Positions 1 through 9,176 are shown, counted from the first letter of the stretch. The stretch: 64,000 bases of DNA from Eubacteriales bacterium (GCA_029225565.1 JAQXWS010000038.1:38507-102506); one strand, 5' to 3'. Numbers and translations are program-made. The notes: generated by a model from the letters alone, not told the origin.

Positions 1-384
1 GAGAATCATAACGGCGGATACGGCATCTACTGTTTCTTTTCTCTTTTTGCCGCGTACATTGTTGCTGCTAAGAACATTGTGTGCCATAACTGTGGTCAAT
101 CGCTCGTCTTGATACTCAATGGGAATATCAACAATTTTGGCAAGTTCCTCGCCTAAGCCCTTACATTCGTCACATCTGTAACCGTAGCTTCCGTCCATGT
201 TCCTGGGCAAGCCGATAACAATGATTCCCGGCTGTTCTGTATTAATAATCTCAACAAGCTTTTTTATCAGCTTTGGTTGATAGCTTTCGCTAATAACTGT
301 ATATGGAGAAGCAAGAATCTCCCGTACATCACAAAAAGCAACGCCTGTTCTTGCATCACCGTAATCAATAGACATTATCTTCAT
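1..384 (-). CDS. ruvX: RuvX/YqgF Holliday junction resolvase-like protein (3' end cut by window)
   Basis: RNase H-fold protein of the YqgF/RuvX family, involved in processing of pre-16S rRNA 5' ends or of branched DNA. I translated it from the minus strand. It starts at 384 behind TAGGTAAT and stays open to base 1, giving 128 residues, about ten short of the family. Visible family signatures are the first acidic motif SIDYGDARTG (Asp7), VIGLPRNMDGS (57-67), DERLTT with Glu94, and the last acidic VDAVSA (Asp120). It lies 47 bp downstream of the penicillin-binding protein gene and is probably co-transcribed with it. Confidence 0.9.
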   Translation of the reverse strand, partial: MKIMSIDYGDARTGVAFCDVREILASPYTVISESYQPKLIKKLVEIINTEQPGIIVIGLPRNMDGSYGYRCDECKGLGEELAKIVDIPIEYQDERLTTVMAHNVLSSNNVRGKKRKETVDAVSAVMIL

Positions 385-431
385 ATTACCTACAAAAGAA
401 CAGGAAAATCCTAAGACTTCCCTGTTCGAAA

Positions 432-2906
432 TTAATCCTCATTATCGTCGGAGTCAACATCGCCACCGGTACTATCCTCTTCGCCGGTATCAGAAGCTTT
501 TGTGGTGGATTCCGGTGCAGAGGTAGTTGATTCTGCAGCCGTTGTGTCCGTGTTGTCATTGTCACCACCGGTTGTAGATTCTCCGGACTTTGTTGAACCG
601 GTCTTATCAGTAGTGCTCTTATCCTTGTCTTTAGCTTTCTTTGTGGTTCTTTTGGCAACTGCGCCTCCAACACCTGTTACGGCGGCTTTACCCTTTGGTA
701 AATTATTTTTATCAAACCAGCCGGTAGAGCCGTTATAGGATTTTCTTACCAGGCCGTCACATTCCGGGAACTCTCGCTTGTTAATTCCCTTGCGTTGGTA
801 GATGCCATTGAGTACCTGATTCCACATTGTACCGGCAGGATTGGATGAGTAGTAGTAATGAATGGTCTTGTTATCATCATATCCATACCATACGCCGCAC
901 ATATATTCGGGTGTACCGGCGATAAACCACTTGTCCTTGTTATCACTGGTGGTACCTGTTTTGCCAAAGCACTCCACTCCGCTAATCTTGAATGAGCGAC
1001 CGGTACCCTGAGTACAAACAGTCTGCATCATTTTGTTCATCAGCCAACCGGTTTCCTCTGATACGGCGCTCTCCTTTGTTGACTCGGGTACTTTTTCTAT
1101 CAGAACATTGCCCTGCGAGTCTTCTATCTTATAGTAGGAGTAGCCCTCATAATAGTATCCGCCGTTACCGTAAGCCTGATATGCGGTGGTCATCTCCAGA
1201 ACTGTTACACCGTAAGTAACAGAACCGGTAGCCATAGGCGCCAGGTCACAGTCGTATGGCTCCAATGTGGAGATATGGAATCTGTTGGTAATAAAGTCAA
1301 AGGAATAGTCAATACCGATTTTGTCCAGGGTCTGTGCAGATATTGTATTCATAGAATGTGCAAGTCCGTATTGCAGTGACACAGTTCTGCCGGAATACGA
1401 GCCACCGTCATTAGTCGGGAACGGCTTGCCGTTAATCTTTGTCAACGGAACATCCTTTACAGGTGATGTCCAAAAGATATCGGTATCGTCATCATCCAGG
1501 CTCTTTTGTAATGCAGGGCCATATACGGAAATAGGCTTGATAGAAGAACCCGGCTGTCTTTTTGACTGCCATGCTCTGTTTAAGCCACGGTTGGCAGTCT
1601 TTTTGCCTGTACCGCCTACCATACCCAGGATTCTGCCCTTGTAGTCCATAACTACACAGGCACCCTGTACGGTATCATCAGGCATCTTTCTGCGATTAAC
1701 ATATACATCCTCAATTGCATTCTGCACATCAAGGTCAACAGCCGTATAAATCTTGAGGCCTCCGCCGTAAATCATATTTCTGGCTTTCTTTGCAGAATAG
1801 CCGTTCTTTTGCAGGTCGGTAATAACTTGATCGATAACAAAATCGGTGTAGTAAGAATTAACCTTGTTTTTGGTACTCTTCTTGCTTGATGAGCTTACCT
1901 TGCTGCCCTTATAGTCCTTTGAATTGGTAAATACAAGCTTGTAATTAACTGCCTCGTCATATTCTGACTTAGTAATATAGCCCTGCTTATACATCTTCAG
2001 CAGGATTCTTTCCTGCTTGGTTTTGTTATTCTCCGGATTCAACAAAGGGTCATAATAGGTAGGCTTTTGTGTTATACCGGCAAGTGTAGCACACTCGGCA
2101 ATGTTGAGGTCCTTTACATCTTTACCAAAATATGTCTCCGCAGCTGTTTTAACACCGTAGCATCCGTGGGACAAATATATGGTATTGAGATATGCCTCCA
2201 TAATTTCATCCTTGGAGTAATGTTTTTCCAAATTCAACGCCGACAAAATTTCGTTAAACTTACGGACAAATGTAACATCATTTTGGTCTGTCAGATTTTT
2301 TATGAGCTGCTGAGTGATGGTGGAGCCTCCCTGTCCGGCATTGGACGGCTTAACGATAACGCCTATTGTGCGTTTCCAGTCAACGCCGTGATGCTTTTCG
2401 AATCGCTCGTCCTCAATAGCCACAAACGCCTTGGACATATACTCGTTCATATCGCTGGCATCCAGCCAAATTCTGTTTTCTTCACCATGGAGGCGGGTAA
2501 TCTCTACTAATTTTCCGTCATCGTCATAGGCATAAATAAATGAGGTTTGATTCTGGCTGGTTGCCTCATTCTTAAGGTCGAATACAGGATCACCGTGAAC
2601 AACATTATAGCCATATACCGCCATTACGGAAACACACACTATACCAACAACGCCGCAGACCATAAGGATGCCTAACAGAACCTTGCCAAGACCGGCCAGA
2701 GCCTTTTCTGCCGGTGATTTCTGTTTCTTATGCTTAGGGGGCTGCTTGGCAGAACGCTTGTCCCTGGTTTTTTTTGTGTCATCCTTTGAGTATGTGTTAT
2801 AGGATGACGGCAAAGTCTTTTCCTGCTTGTTCTTATCTTCGTTATAAACCTTTTGAGAGTTATTCATGAATGATTCCAAAAGATCATCGTAATCGTTAGA
2901 TGCCAT
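432..2906 (-). CDS. ponA: Class A penicillin-binding protein (PBP1A-type)
   Basis: Bifunctional peptidoglycan synthase (824 residues) that polymerises glycan strands and cross-links peptides outside the membrane. Residues 1-70 are cytoplasmic and very Lys-rich; a single membrane segment spans about 75-99. The GT51 glycosyltransferase follows, with AIEDERF (catalytic Glu165) and the GGSTITQQL motif. The transpeptidase has S-I-K-P near residue 456, an SMN motif and KTGTT near 649. The last ~70 residues are a Thr/Ser/Asp/Glu-rich low-complexity tail, common in Clostridia. The start follows AAGGAGG at 6-7 nt. It is upstream of ruvX in the same direction. Confidence 0.93.
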   Translation of the reverse strand: MASNDYDDLLESFMNNSQKVYNEDKNKQEKTLPSSYNTYSKDDTKKTRDKRSAKQPPKHKKQKSPAEKALAGLGKVLLGILMVCGVVGIVCVSVMAVYGYNVVHGDPVFDLKNEATSQNQTSFIYAYDDDGKLVEITRLHGEENRIWLDASDMNEYMSKAFVAIEDERFEKHHGVDWKRTIGVIVKPSNAGQGGSTITQQLIKNLTDQNDVTFVRKFNEILSALNLEKHYSKDEIMEAYLNTIYLSHGCYGVKTAAETYFGKDVKDLNIAECATLAGITQKPTYYDPLLNPENNKTKQERILLKMYKQGYITKSEYDEAVNYKLVFTNSKDYKGSKVSSSSKKSTKNKVNSYYTDFVIDQVITDLQKNGYSAKKARNMIYGGGLKIYTAVDLDVQNAIEDVYVNRRKMPDDTVQGACVVMDYKGRILGMVGGTGKKTANRGLNRAWQSKRQPGSSIKPISVYGPALQKSLDDDDTDIFWTSPVKDVPLTKINGKPFPTNDGGSYSGRTVSLQYGLAHSMNTISAQTLDKIGIDYSFDFITNRFHISTLEPYDCDLAPMATGSVTYGVTVLEMTTAYQAYGNGGYYYEGYSYYKIEDSQGNVLIEKVPESTKESAVSEETGWLMNKMMQTVCTQGTGRSFKISGVECFGKTGTTSDNKDKWFIAGTPEYMCGVWYGYDDNKTIHYYYSSNPAGTMWNQVLNGIYQRKGINKREFPECDGLVRKSYNGSTGWFDKNNLPKGKAAVTGVGGAVAKRTTKKAKDKDKSTTDKTGSTKSGESTTGGDNDNTDTTAAESTTSAPESTTKASDTGEEDSTGGDVDSDDNED

Positions 2907-2981
2907 GAATATTCCTCCTTAAAAACAATATCACATGTATTATATATTATATTGCCAAAAAAATAAAGTTAATTTTGTAAA

Positions 2982-3866
2982 TTATTTGCTTTTATTACTG
3001 TTGTCAAGCTTACGGGCGCGTTTTCTGTTCATTTGTGTTGTGCTGATTTTTATATTAACATTGTCGTATGTTTTTTTCGCTCTGACAAACGCCCAATATG
3101 TCTTTTTGCATTTAGGACATTTAACCGCGCCCTTGAATGTGTTGTTAAAAAATTTGAATTTATCCACTCTGTCGGTAATACAACCACAGTCAGGACACTT
3201 AATTTCTACTTTATCCAAATCAAAGTATTCGTTCTTTGGCTCGTTGATATAGTATGGCTTAAACATCAGGCGCTCAAAAAAGCGGCTATCACACTCCACC
3301 ACAAAATTGTCAAAGCTTTTGGCGTCAAACACTTTCTTTAGGCATTCTGCGGTAACATAGCAATCCTCCAATGCCCTGTGCAGGACTTGATTGCTAATAT
3401 CAATATCCATCATCTCGGCACATTTGCTCAGAGCTATTTGATTACCGCCCGGATTGTCCAAAAAAGACATACAATACTTTTGGGCATCGCAATAACGCTT
3501 AATGAAGCCGACATTCATATTACCGTAAGCGTAAAAATAGTTGTCGGTAAGGACATACAAATCCGAATTACTCCAGCTTAGGAACACGCTGTTGTCCCCA
3601 TCGCTCCAGCGGGCAAAATCACTGATAGCCTGCTTAAATGAAATACCGTTCTCCTTAATTTCATCATTGGTAATATTGGTAAGATTTTTGCACCTGTTGG
3701 ACAATTTTTTGAATCCGTCTGGTTTTACAAGCTGCTTGAATGTATCTACGATGTTCAAATTCTTGTCCAACTTGATAGCGCCAATCTCTATTATGTCATT
3801 TGTAAATTTTTTTGCTGCATAATTGTATGCATTATTCCACTCAAAGTCTAAAACAATGTAATTCAT
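2982..3866 (-). CDS. DnaQ-like 3'-5' exonuclease with C-terminal zinc ribbon
   Basis: Predicted DEDD-family exonuclease acting on DNA or RNA ends (294 residues). The first acidic motif is LDFEW (Asp7, Glu9), and a late HRALEDCY motif (near 160-170) fits the DEDDh class. Residues ~224-255 hold two Cys pairs (CPDC and CPKC) forming a zinc ribbon, which is not part of the standard DnaQ epsilon fold and may help bind nucleic acid. I chose ATG 3866, not the longer frame from 3905, because GGAG lies 6-7 nt ahead and the longer version would overlap the secG terminator. The exact substrate is unknown. Confidence 0.8.
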   Translation of the reverse strand: MNYIVLDFEWNNAYNYAAKKFTNDIIEIGAIKLDKNLNIVDTFKQLVKPDGFKKLSNRCKNLTNITNDEIKENGISFKQAISDFARWSDGDNSVFLSWSNSDLYVLTDNYFYAYGNMNVGFIKRYCDAQKYCMSFLDNPGGNQIALSKCAEMMDIDISNQVLHRALEDCYVTAECLKKVFDAKSFDNFVVECDSRFFERLMFKPYYINEPKNEYFDLDKVEIKCPDCGCITDRVDKFKFFNNTFKGAVKCPKCKKTYWAFVRAKKTYDNVNIKISTTQMNRKRARKLDNSNKSK

Positions 3867-3880
3867 TATATCTCCAAACG

Positions 3881-3912
3881 AAAAAAATAACCTTGCATAA
3901 CGCAAGGTTATT
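3881..3912 (-). terminator. Intrinsic terminator after secG
   Basis: An 11-bp inverted repeat (AATAACCTTGC / GCAAGGTTATT, loop ATAAC) is followed on the minus strand by seven T. It sits 10 bp after the secG stop and directly before the start of the exonuclease gene. Confidence 0.85.
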
Positions 3913-3921
3913 GCTCAATTG

Positions 3922-4170
3922 TTATACAAACAAGAAAACCAAAAACGCTGCAAGTACAATTACAAAAAACAGCACAATAAGCCACTTTGTAATGCGCTCA
4001 AGCTTCTTTTCGTTAGTCATACCCTTCGACTTGCCGCCGTATGAATCGGAGCTACCACCGATTACTCCAGAAAGGTTGGAAGAACGACCCTCCTGAAGAA
4101 GTACAACGATTGTTATAATAACAGATGCCAAAATAAGCACTGCGCCAAATACATAATGATACCAGAGCAT
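3922..4170 (-). CDS. secG: Preprotein translocase subunit SecG
   Basis: Small accessory subunit of the SecYEG channel (82 residues). There are two membrane segments (about 3-25 and 60-81) separated by a Gly/Ser-rich cytoplasmic loop containing LQEGRSSNLSG, the family signature. Length and topology match SecG. It has its own promoter upstream and a terminator downstream, so it is probably monocistronic. The start follows GGAGGTATAATT. Confidence 0.93.
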   Translation of the reverse strand: MLWYHYVFGAVLILASVIITIVVLLQEGRSSNLSGVIGGSSDSYGGKSKGMTNEKKLERITKWLIVLFFVIVLAAFLVFLFV

Positions 4171-4201
4171 AATTATACCTCCATAAGATTTTAACTACTG
4201 C

Positions 4202-4230
4202 ATTATAGCATAACAAATACCATATTGCAA
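4202..4230 (-). promoter_or_regulatory. secG promoter
   Basis: Minus strand TTGCAA (4225-4230) and TATAAT (4202-4207), spacing 17 nt, 32 bp ahead of the secG start. Confidence 0.65.
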
Positions 4231-4243
4231 GCATTTTTTATTT

Positions 4244-6481
4244 TTAGAACGAAATTTGGTCGGAGTTATCTGCAGGACCCGGTACCGCACCGGCGGCCGG
4301 CAAATTCTTGGCTCTGAATCTCCAGGCTTTGTCGAACTCCCCTTCTCTGTAAAAATGCATGGAATCCAAGTGCTGATTTTTCTTTAGGGTCATAACAGAT
4401 ACGCCTATAGTATCCTTTGTTGTCTTTGAATTAAGGGCGCCGGTATGAACCAACAACATTCTGCCTCCGGTTGATGTAAACACAATCTCGCAATCCTCCT
4501 CAATATACTTCATTCCTGCCAAAGGACACTTGTTGGAATAAGCCTTGAGTAATTTCTTACGATTAGTTTTTGTTTGGTATGCAGAAATATCAACCTTTGC
4601 AACCTTTCCGTTTTCAAAAGCAAAAATCATATATCCCTTGTACTCGCGTATTACGCACATATAAACCGTCTTTTCGTCAGGTTCCATTTCAAGCTTTGAG
4701 GCTACATAGATGCCCAGCTGTGATGCTTTTCCGTCTGCAAAATCGTCAATTTTTGCCTTATAGACCTGTGCTTTGTTGGTGAATACAAGAAGCTCGTCCC
4801 TGTTTGAACACTCGAATACACGCTCGACAGAGTCGCCTTCCTTAACCTTTTGTTCGCCGGACATACGAAGATTTGCCGTTCTTATCTTATTGAGGTATCC
4901 CTCTTTGGTAAAGAACAGCGTCACGGGATAATCCTCGGCAACCTGCTCAACAGAAGCATCAAATTCCTCAACCTCATAGAGCACCTGTGATTTTCTTTGG
5001 CCCGAGTACTTGTCGGCAACAGCCTCAAGCTCCTTGACAATAATCTTTTTTTGCTTATTTTTGCTGGCAAGAATACCGTCAAGCTCTTCAATATCCTTAA
5101 TTAAATCCTCAATATCCTTTGTCCTTTTTAGGATATATTCCCTATTGAGGTGGCGCAGCTTGATTTCTGCAACATACTCTGCCTGCACCTTGTCAATTCC
5201 GAAGCCAATCATCAAATTGGGCACAACGTCGGCCTCCGCATCTGTGTTGCGTATAATCTTGATTGCCTTGTCGATATCCAGCAAAATTTTTTCAAGACCC
5301 TGGAGCAAATGCAGTTTTTCTGCCTTTTTATTCCTGGTAAACTCAGTTCTGCGACGAACGCACTCAAGACGAAACGCAATCCATTCCTTGAGAATATCGC
5401 CAACTCCGAGCACCTTTGGATAACCGTTGATAAGAACATTAAAGTTGCAGGAAAAGCTGTCCTCAAGAGGCGTCATCTTGTACAACTTAGTCATCAGCTT
5501 GTCAGGGTCGGTACCCCGCTTTAGGTCAAGGGTTATGCGAAGACCCTTCAGGTCGGTTTCGTCACGAAGGTCGGACAATTCCTTAACCTTGTTTGCTTTA
5601 ACCAGTTCAACTATCTTGTCGATAATCGCCTCGGATGTTGTGGTGGGCGGAATTTCCGTTATGTCAATACAGTTATACTTTTTGTCGTAGGTGTACTTTG
5701 CACGCACCTTAACAGAGCCGCGGCCTGTTTGGTATATCCTATCCAATTCCTCTTTGTTGTACACAATCATACCGCCGCCAACAAAGTCCGGAGCAATCAG
5801 GGTTTCGCTGACATCGTGGCCAGGATTCTTGATTAATGATATGGTTGTATCGCATATCTCCCGCAGATTAAAAGACGCTATAGATGAAGCCATGCCGGCC
5901 GCAATACCTGTAGTTACATTGCACAGAATTGACGGGAATGTAACCGGCAGCAGCTTTGGCTCCTTGAGGGTATTGTCATAGTTGTCAACAAAATCCACAG
6001 TATCCTTGTTGATGTCCTCAAACAATTCCTTTGCAATAGGTGCAAGCTTTGCCTCTGTATAACGGGAAGCAGCGTATGCCATATTTCTTGAATAAGCTTT
6101 GCCGAAATTACCCTTTGACTCAACATAGGGATACAGCAGGCTCTCATTACCTCGTGACAAACGCACCATTGTCTCGTATATTGAAGCGTCGCCGTGTGGG
6201 TTAAGCTGCATAGTTCTGCCTACGATATTGGCACTCTTTATTGTGCCGGAATTAAGCAGTCCCATAGTGTACATAGTGTACAGCAGCTTGCGGTGTGACG
6301 GCTTTAGTCCGTCAATCTCGGGAATAGCACGGGACAAAATAACGCTCATTGCGTAAGGCATAAAATTGGATTTTAATGTCTCTACAATAGGCTCGTCCTT
6401 GATGGTGCCGGCGCCCTGAATATGGACATTATCTGCCAAGGAATTCACAAATTCTTCATCAGCTTTTTTTCTTTTTGCCAT
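4244..6481 (-). CDS. parC: Type IIA topoisomerase subunit A (ParC/GyrA-like)
   Basis: DNA-cleaving subunit (745 residues) of a second type II topoisomerase that works with the neighbouring ATPase subunit; probably topoisomerase IV-like decatenase in Clostridia. The winged-helix region has LNPHGDASIYE, and the catalytic tyrosine is Tyr141 in AASRYTEAK. The C-terminal part is shorter than the full six-blade GyrA propeller and shows no clear GyrA box, which favours a ParC-like role over gyrase. It starts 18 bp after the parE stop behind AAAGGAGGTGC. In the quinolone-contact region the residue equivalent to GyrA Ser83 is Ala99 and Asp87 is Glu103. Confidence 0.85.
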   Translation of the reverse strand: MAKRKKADEEFVNSLADNVHIQGAGTIKDEPIVETLKSNFMPYAMSVILSRAIPEIDGLKPSHRKLLYTMYTMGLLNSGTIKSANIVGRTMQLNPHGDASIYETMVRLSRGNESLLYPYVESKGNFGKAYSRNMAYAASRYTEAKLAPIAKELFEDINKDTVDFVDNYDNTLKEPKLLPVTFPSILCNVTTGIAAGMASSIASFNLREICDTTISLIKNPGHDVSETLIAPDFVGGGMIVYNKEELDRIYQTGRGSVKVRAKYTYDKKYNCIDITEIPPTTTSEAIIDKIVELVKANKVKELSDLRDETDLKGLRITLDLKRGTDPDKLMTKLYKMTPLEDSFSCNFNVLINGYPKVLGVGDILKEWIAFRLECVRRRTEFTRNKKAEKLHLLQGLEKILLDIDKAIKIIRNTDAEADVVPNLMIGFGIDKVQAEYVAEIKLRHLNREYILKRTKDIEDLIKDIEELDGILASKNKQKKIIVKELEAVADKYSGQRKSQVLYEVEEFDASVEQVAEDYPVTLFFTKEGYLNKIRTANLRMSGEQKVKEGDSVERVFECSNRDELLVFTNKAQVYKAKIDDFADGKASQLGIYVASKLEMEPDEKTVYMCVIREYKGYMIFAFENGKVAKVDISAYQTKTNRKKLLKAYSNKCPLAGMKYIEEDCEIVFTSTGGRMLLVHTGALNSKTTKDTIGVSVMTLKKNQHLDSMHFYREGEFDKAWRFRAKNLPAAGAVPGPADNSDQISF

Positions 6482-6498
6482 AAATCAAAGCACCTCCT

Positions 6499-8481
6499 TT
6501 AGCTGACATCTGCAACATCAATATATAGATGTCCGTAGTCGGAAATATACTCTTTTCTGCCCTCCAGGTCGTTGCCCATAATCATATCGAACATTTGGGA
6601 TGCATACTCTCCGTCACTGGGAGTAACCTTAATCAGGCGTCGAGTAGCAGGATTCATTGTGGTCAGTGACATCATCTCAGCCTCGTTTTCGCCAAGACCC
6701 TTGGAGCGCTGAACGGTGTATTTTTTGTCGCCTATTTCTGCCCGTATATCGTCCATTTCCTGCTCGTTGTAGGCAAAATATGTTTGGTTGTTACAGGTAA
6801 CCTCGTACAACGGCGATTCTGCAATAAACACCTTGCCTGCCTCTATCAGCTTTGGCATAAGGCGATAAATCATTGTGAGAATGAGACACCTGATATGAAA
6901 TCCGTCAACATCTGCATCGGTACATATCATAATCTTGTTCCATCTAAGAGAATCCATATCGAACATGGACACGTCCTTTGCGGCCTTACTCTTTACCTCG
7001 ACACCGCAGCCGAGCACCTTGATGAGGTCGGTAATAATCTCGGACTTAAATATTCTGTCGTAGTCGGTTTTAAGGCAATTGAGCACCTTGCCGCGCACCG
7101 GCATAAGCGCCTGAAAATTAGCGTCCCTGGCTTGCTTACAAGCACCGAGAGCCGAATCGCCCTCTACGATAAAAATTTCTCTCTCTGCAACATCCTTTGA
7201 GCGACAGTCAACAAATTTTTCTATTCTGTTGGTCATATCTACCTTGGATTGGAGAGTTGTCTTTAGGTTTTTGCGTGTCTTTTCCGCCTTGACACGGGAG
7301 CGCATATTGATAATAATTTGGTCAGCAATTTTGTCTGCATCCATCTTATTCTCAATAAAATATACCTCCAACTGCTTGCGGAAAAAGTCCGTCATAGCAT
7401 CCTGAATAAACTTGTTTGTAATTGCTTTTTTTGTCTGGTTTTCGTAGGAGGTTTGGGTGGAAAAAGAAGACACAACAAATATTACACATTCCTCAATATC
7501 CTGAATATTGATTTGTGTATCTGTTTTGTTGTACTTATTGTTTGCTTTCAGGTAGGCATTGATTTGGTTAACAAACGCGCTCTTGAAAGCCTTTTCCGGT
7601 GCTCCTCCGTGCTCAAGAAAACTGGAGTTGTGATAATATTCTTTAACCTGAGTGTCCAGAGAAAAGCAAAGAGAAGCCTTGATTTTCAGCTTGTAGTCAT
7701 TAAGGTCCTCTCTGTCCCTGCCCACTCGCTCACATTCCCAATACTGAGGCGTGGTAAATGCCTTTGTTCCTGCCAAATCCGATACATAATCCTTAATACC
7801 GTTTTCGTACAGGTACTCTGTAGTCTCAAACTGTGAGGCAGTAACCTGATTTTTAAACACAAAAGTAATGCCGTCGTTGACAATAGCCTGTCTCTTAATA
7901 GTTTCCTTAAAATAATCTACAGGCACATTAATGTCGGTAAAAACCTTAAGGTCTGGCTTCCACTTGATTCTGGTGCCGGTGTCGCCTCGTTTTTTGTACT
8001 CCTCTTTTTCAAGTCCGCCGATATTTTCGCCGTGCTCAAAGTGAAGTCTGTATCTGTAACCATTGGACTTTATCTCTGCGTCCATATACTCGGAGGCGTA
8101 CTGGGTTGCACACAAGCCCAGACCGTTAAGGCCCAAAGAAAACTCGTAATTGTCTCCGCCGTTGTCATACTTACCGCCGGCATAAAGCTCGCAGAACAAA
8201 AGCTCCCAGTTGTACTTGTCCTCATTTTTGTTATAATCCACCGGTATTCCACGGCCGAAATCCTGCACCTCAACAGAGCCGTCAAGGAACTTTGTGACAA
8301 TAATTTTTTTGCCATAGCCCTCTCTGGCCTCGTCAATTGAGTTGGACATAATCTCAAATATAGAATGCTCACAGCCCTCTATTCCATCAGAGCCAAAAAT
8401 AACAGCAGGTCTCTTTCGTACTCTATCTGCACCCTTTAGGGATTTGATACTTTCGTTGCCATATTCTTGCTTCTTTGCCAA
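6499..8481 (-). CDS. parE: Type IIA topoisomerase subunit B (ParE/GyrB-like)
   Basis: ATPase subunit (660 residues). The GHKL ATP-binding motifs are present: IFEIMSNSIDEA (41 onward), DFGRGIP and NGLGLCATQ. The TOPRIM metal-binding motifs are EGDSALG near 437 and DADVDG near 521, and a C-terminal LEGRKEYI motif is near the end. A TTG start at 8481 is preferred because GGAGGG lies 6 nt ahead; the longer ATG version from 8520 would include the -10 element of the promoter. It forms an operon with parC. Confidence 0.85.
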   Translation of the reverse strand: MAKKQEYGNESIKSLKGADRVRKRPAVIFGSDGIEGCEHSIFEIMSNSIDEAREGYGKKIIVTKFLDGSVEVQDFGRGIPVDYNKNEDKYNWELLFCELYAGGKYDNGGDNYEFSLGLNGLGLCATQYASEYMDAEIKSNGYRYRLHFEHGENIGGLEKEEYKKRGDTGTRIKWKPDLKVFTDINVPVDYFKETIKRQAIVNDGITFVFKNQVTASQFETTEYLYENGIKDYVSDLAGTKAFTTPQYWECERVGRDREDLNDYKLKIKASLCFSLDTQVKEYYHNSSFLEHGGAPEKAFKSAFVNQINAYLKANNKYNKTDTQINIQDIEECVIFVVSSFSTQTSYENQTKKAITNKFIQDAMTDFFRKQLEVYFIENKMDADKIADQIIINMRSRVKAEKTRKNLKTTLQSKVDMTNRIEKFVDCRSKDVAEREIFIVEGDSALGACKQARDANFQALMPVRGKVLNCLKTDYDRIFKSEIITDLIKVLGCGVEVKSKAAKDVSMFDMDSLRWNKIMICTDADVDGFHIRCLILTMIYRLMPKLIEAGKVFIAESPLYEVTCNNQTYFAYNEQEMDDIRAEIGDKKYTVQRSKGLGENEAEMMSLTTMNPATRRLIKVTPSDGEYASQMFDMIMGNDLEGRKEYISDYGHLYIDVADVS

Positions 8482-8518
8482 TAATATCCCTCCAAAACAA
8501 GTATGCATATTCCAAATC

Positions 8519-8548
8519 ATTATACAATATATTGTATATCAATGTCAA
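8519..8548 (-). promoter_or_regulatory. parE-parC promoter with internal 16-bp palindrome
   Basis: Minus strand TTGACA (8543-8548) and TATAAT (8519-8524), spacing 18 nt. A perfect palindrome ATACAATATATTGTAT occupies 8522-8537, covering the spacer and the -10 box, which is the usual place for a repressor operator. No regulator gene is adjacent. Confidence 0.6.
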
Positions 8549-8651
8549 GAGAATACAATATAGAAAGTTATTTTACATTTTAATTACATAATTGATTATA
8601 TCCACTTATTCCGCCCTTTCTCAGGGTTTTAACAATTCTACAAAAAAACAC

Positions 8652-8680
8652 TTGCATTTTTTATAATAATTTGATATAGT
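8652..8680 (+). promoter_or_regulatory. tRNA-Trp promoter
   Basis: TTGCAT (8652-8657) and TATAGT (8675-8680) with a 17-nt spacer, 19 bp before the mature tRNA 5' end. Confidence 0.65.
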
Positions 8681-8699
8681 ATATGCGTTGCAAATACAT

Positions 8700-8775
8700 A
8701 GGGGTATAGCTCAGTTGGTAGAGCAGCGGTCTCCAAAACCGCGTGCCGAGGGTTCAAGTCCTTCTGCCCCTGCCA
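8700..8775 (+). tRNA. tRNA-Trp (anticodon CCA)
   Basis: A 76-nt cloverleaf with the 3' CCA encoded. The acceptor AGGGGTA pairs with TGCCCCT; the D-loop, the CTCCAAA anticodon loop and the GGTTCAAGT T-arm are all present. It reads tryptophan codons. A terminator follows directly. Confidence 0.97.
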
Positions 8776-9026
8776 AAAAGAGAAAGCACCGATTCAGTCG
8801 GTGCTTTTTCTTTTTCGATTGTGTAAATAGGCTTAAACGCTCGGCACGCGCGTGCCGGGCATCGTCGCCGAGCGCTGCCGGTGGCAGATGCAGCGAGGCG
8901 AGGATGGCGCAGCGGTCAAAATTTGTCGGCGCCCCAAGCCGTAACAAATTTTGGGAACCGCAAGAGGGCATAATCAAATCCTTCTGCCCCTGCCAAAAAA
9001 AGCACCGATTCAGTCGGTGCTTTTTT
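8754..9026 (+). repeat. Duplicated tRNA-Trp 3' end and terminator flanking a GC-rich insert
   Basis: Bases 8754-8775 (T-loop to CCA) recur at 8974-8995 with 21 of 22 identities, and the terminator hairpin recurs exactly at 9001-9020. Between them lies ~160 bp with no convincing gene. It is much richer in GC than its surroundings and strongly structured: palindrome CGGCACGCGCGTGCCG, enclosing arms CGCTCGGC / GCCGAGCG, and inverted arms CAAAATTTGT / ACAAATTTTG. The repeated tRNA end resembles an attachment-site duplication, but no integrase is nearby. Reading frames through this segment only translate the tRNA. Confidence 0.75.
8783..8815 (+). terminator. Terminator of tRNA-Trp
   Basis: Stem AGCACCGA / TCGGTGCT (8785-8804) followed by a T-rich run. 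The same hairpin sequence recurs at 9001-9020 after the duplicated tRNA end. Confidence 0.85.
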
Positions 9027-9176
9027 CAATATAGTCTTGTAATATTGTCACAAAATCAACTCCCTTGCAGTACCACAACATACCACAAGGCAACTAATAA
9101 GTCCAGACCAAATATTAAATAAAATAAAATCAAAGTGTCATTTTTTACACTATGTCCATTGTATTTTCTATTTCTA

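Noticed and set aside
8688..9122. Open reading frames of 144 aa (+) and 88 aa (-) through the tRNA-Trp region
   Set aside because: They are translations of the tRNA and its duplicated end (typical AQLVEQRS / AGAEGLEPS tRNA peptides). No RBS.
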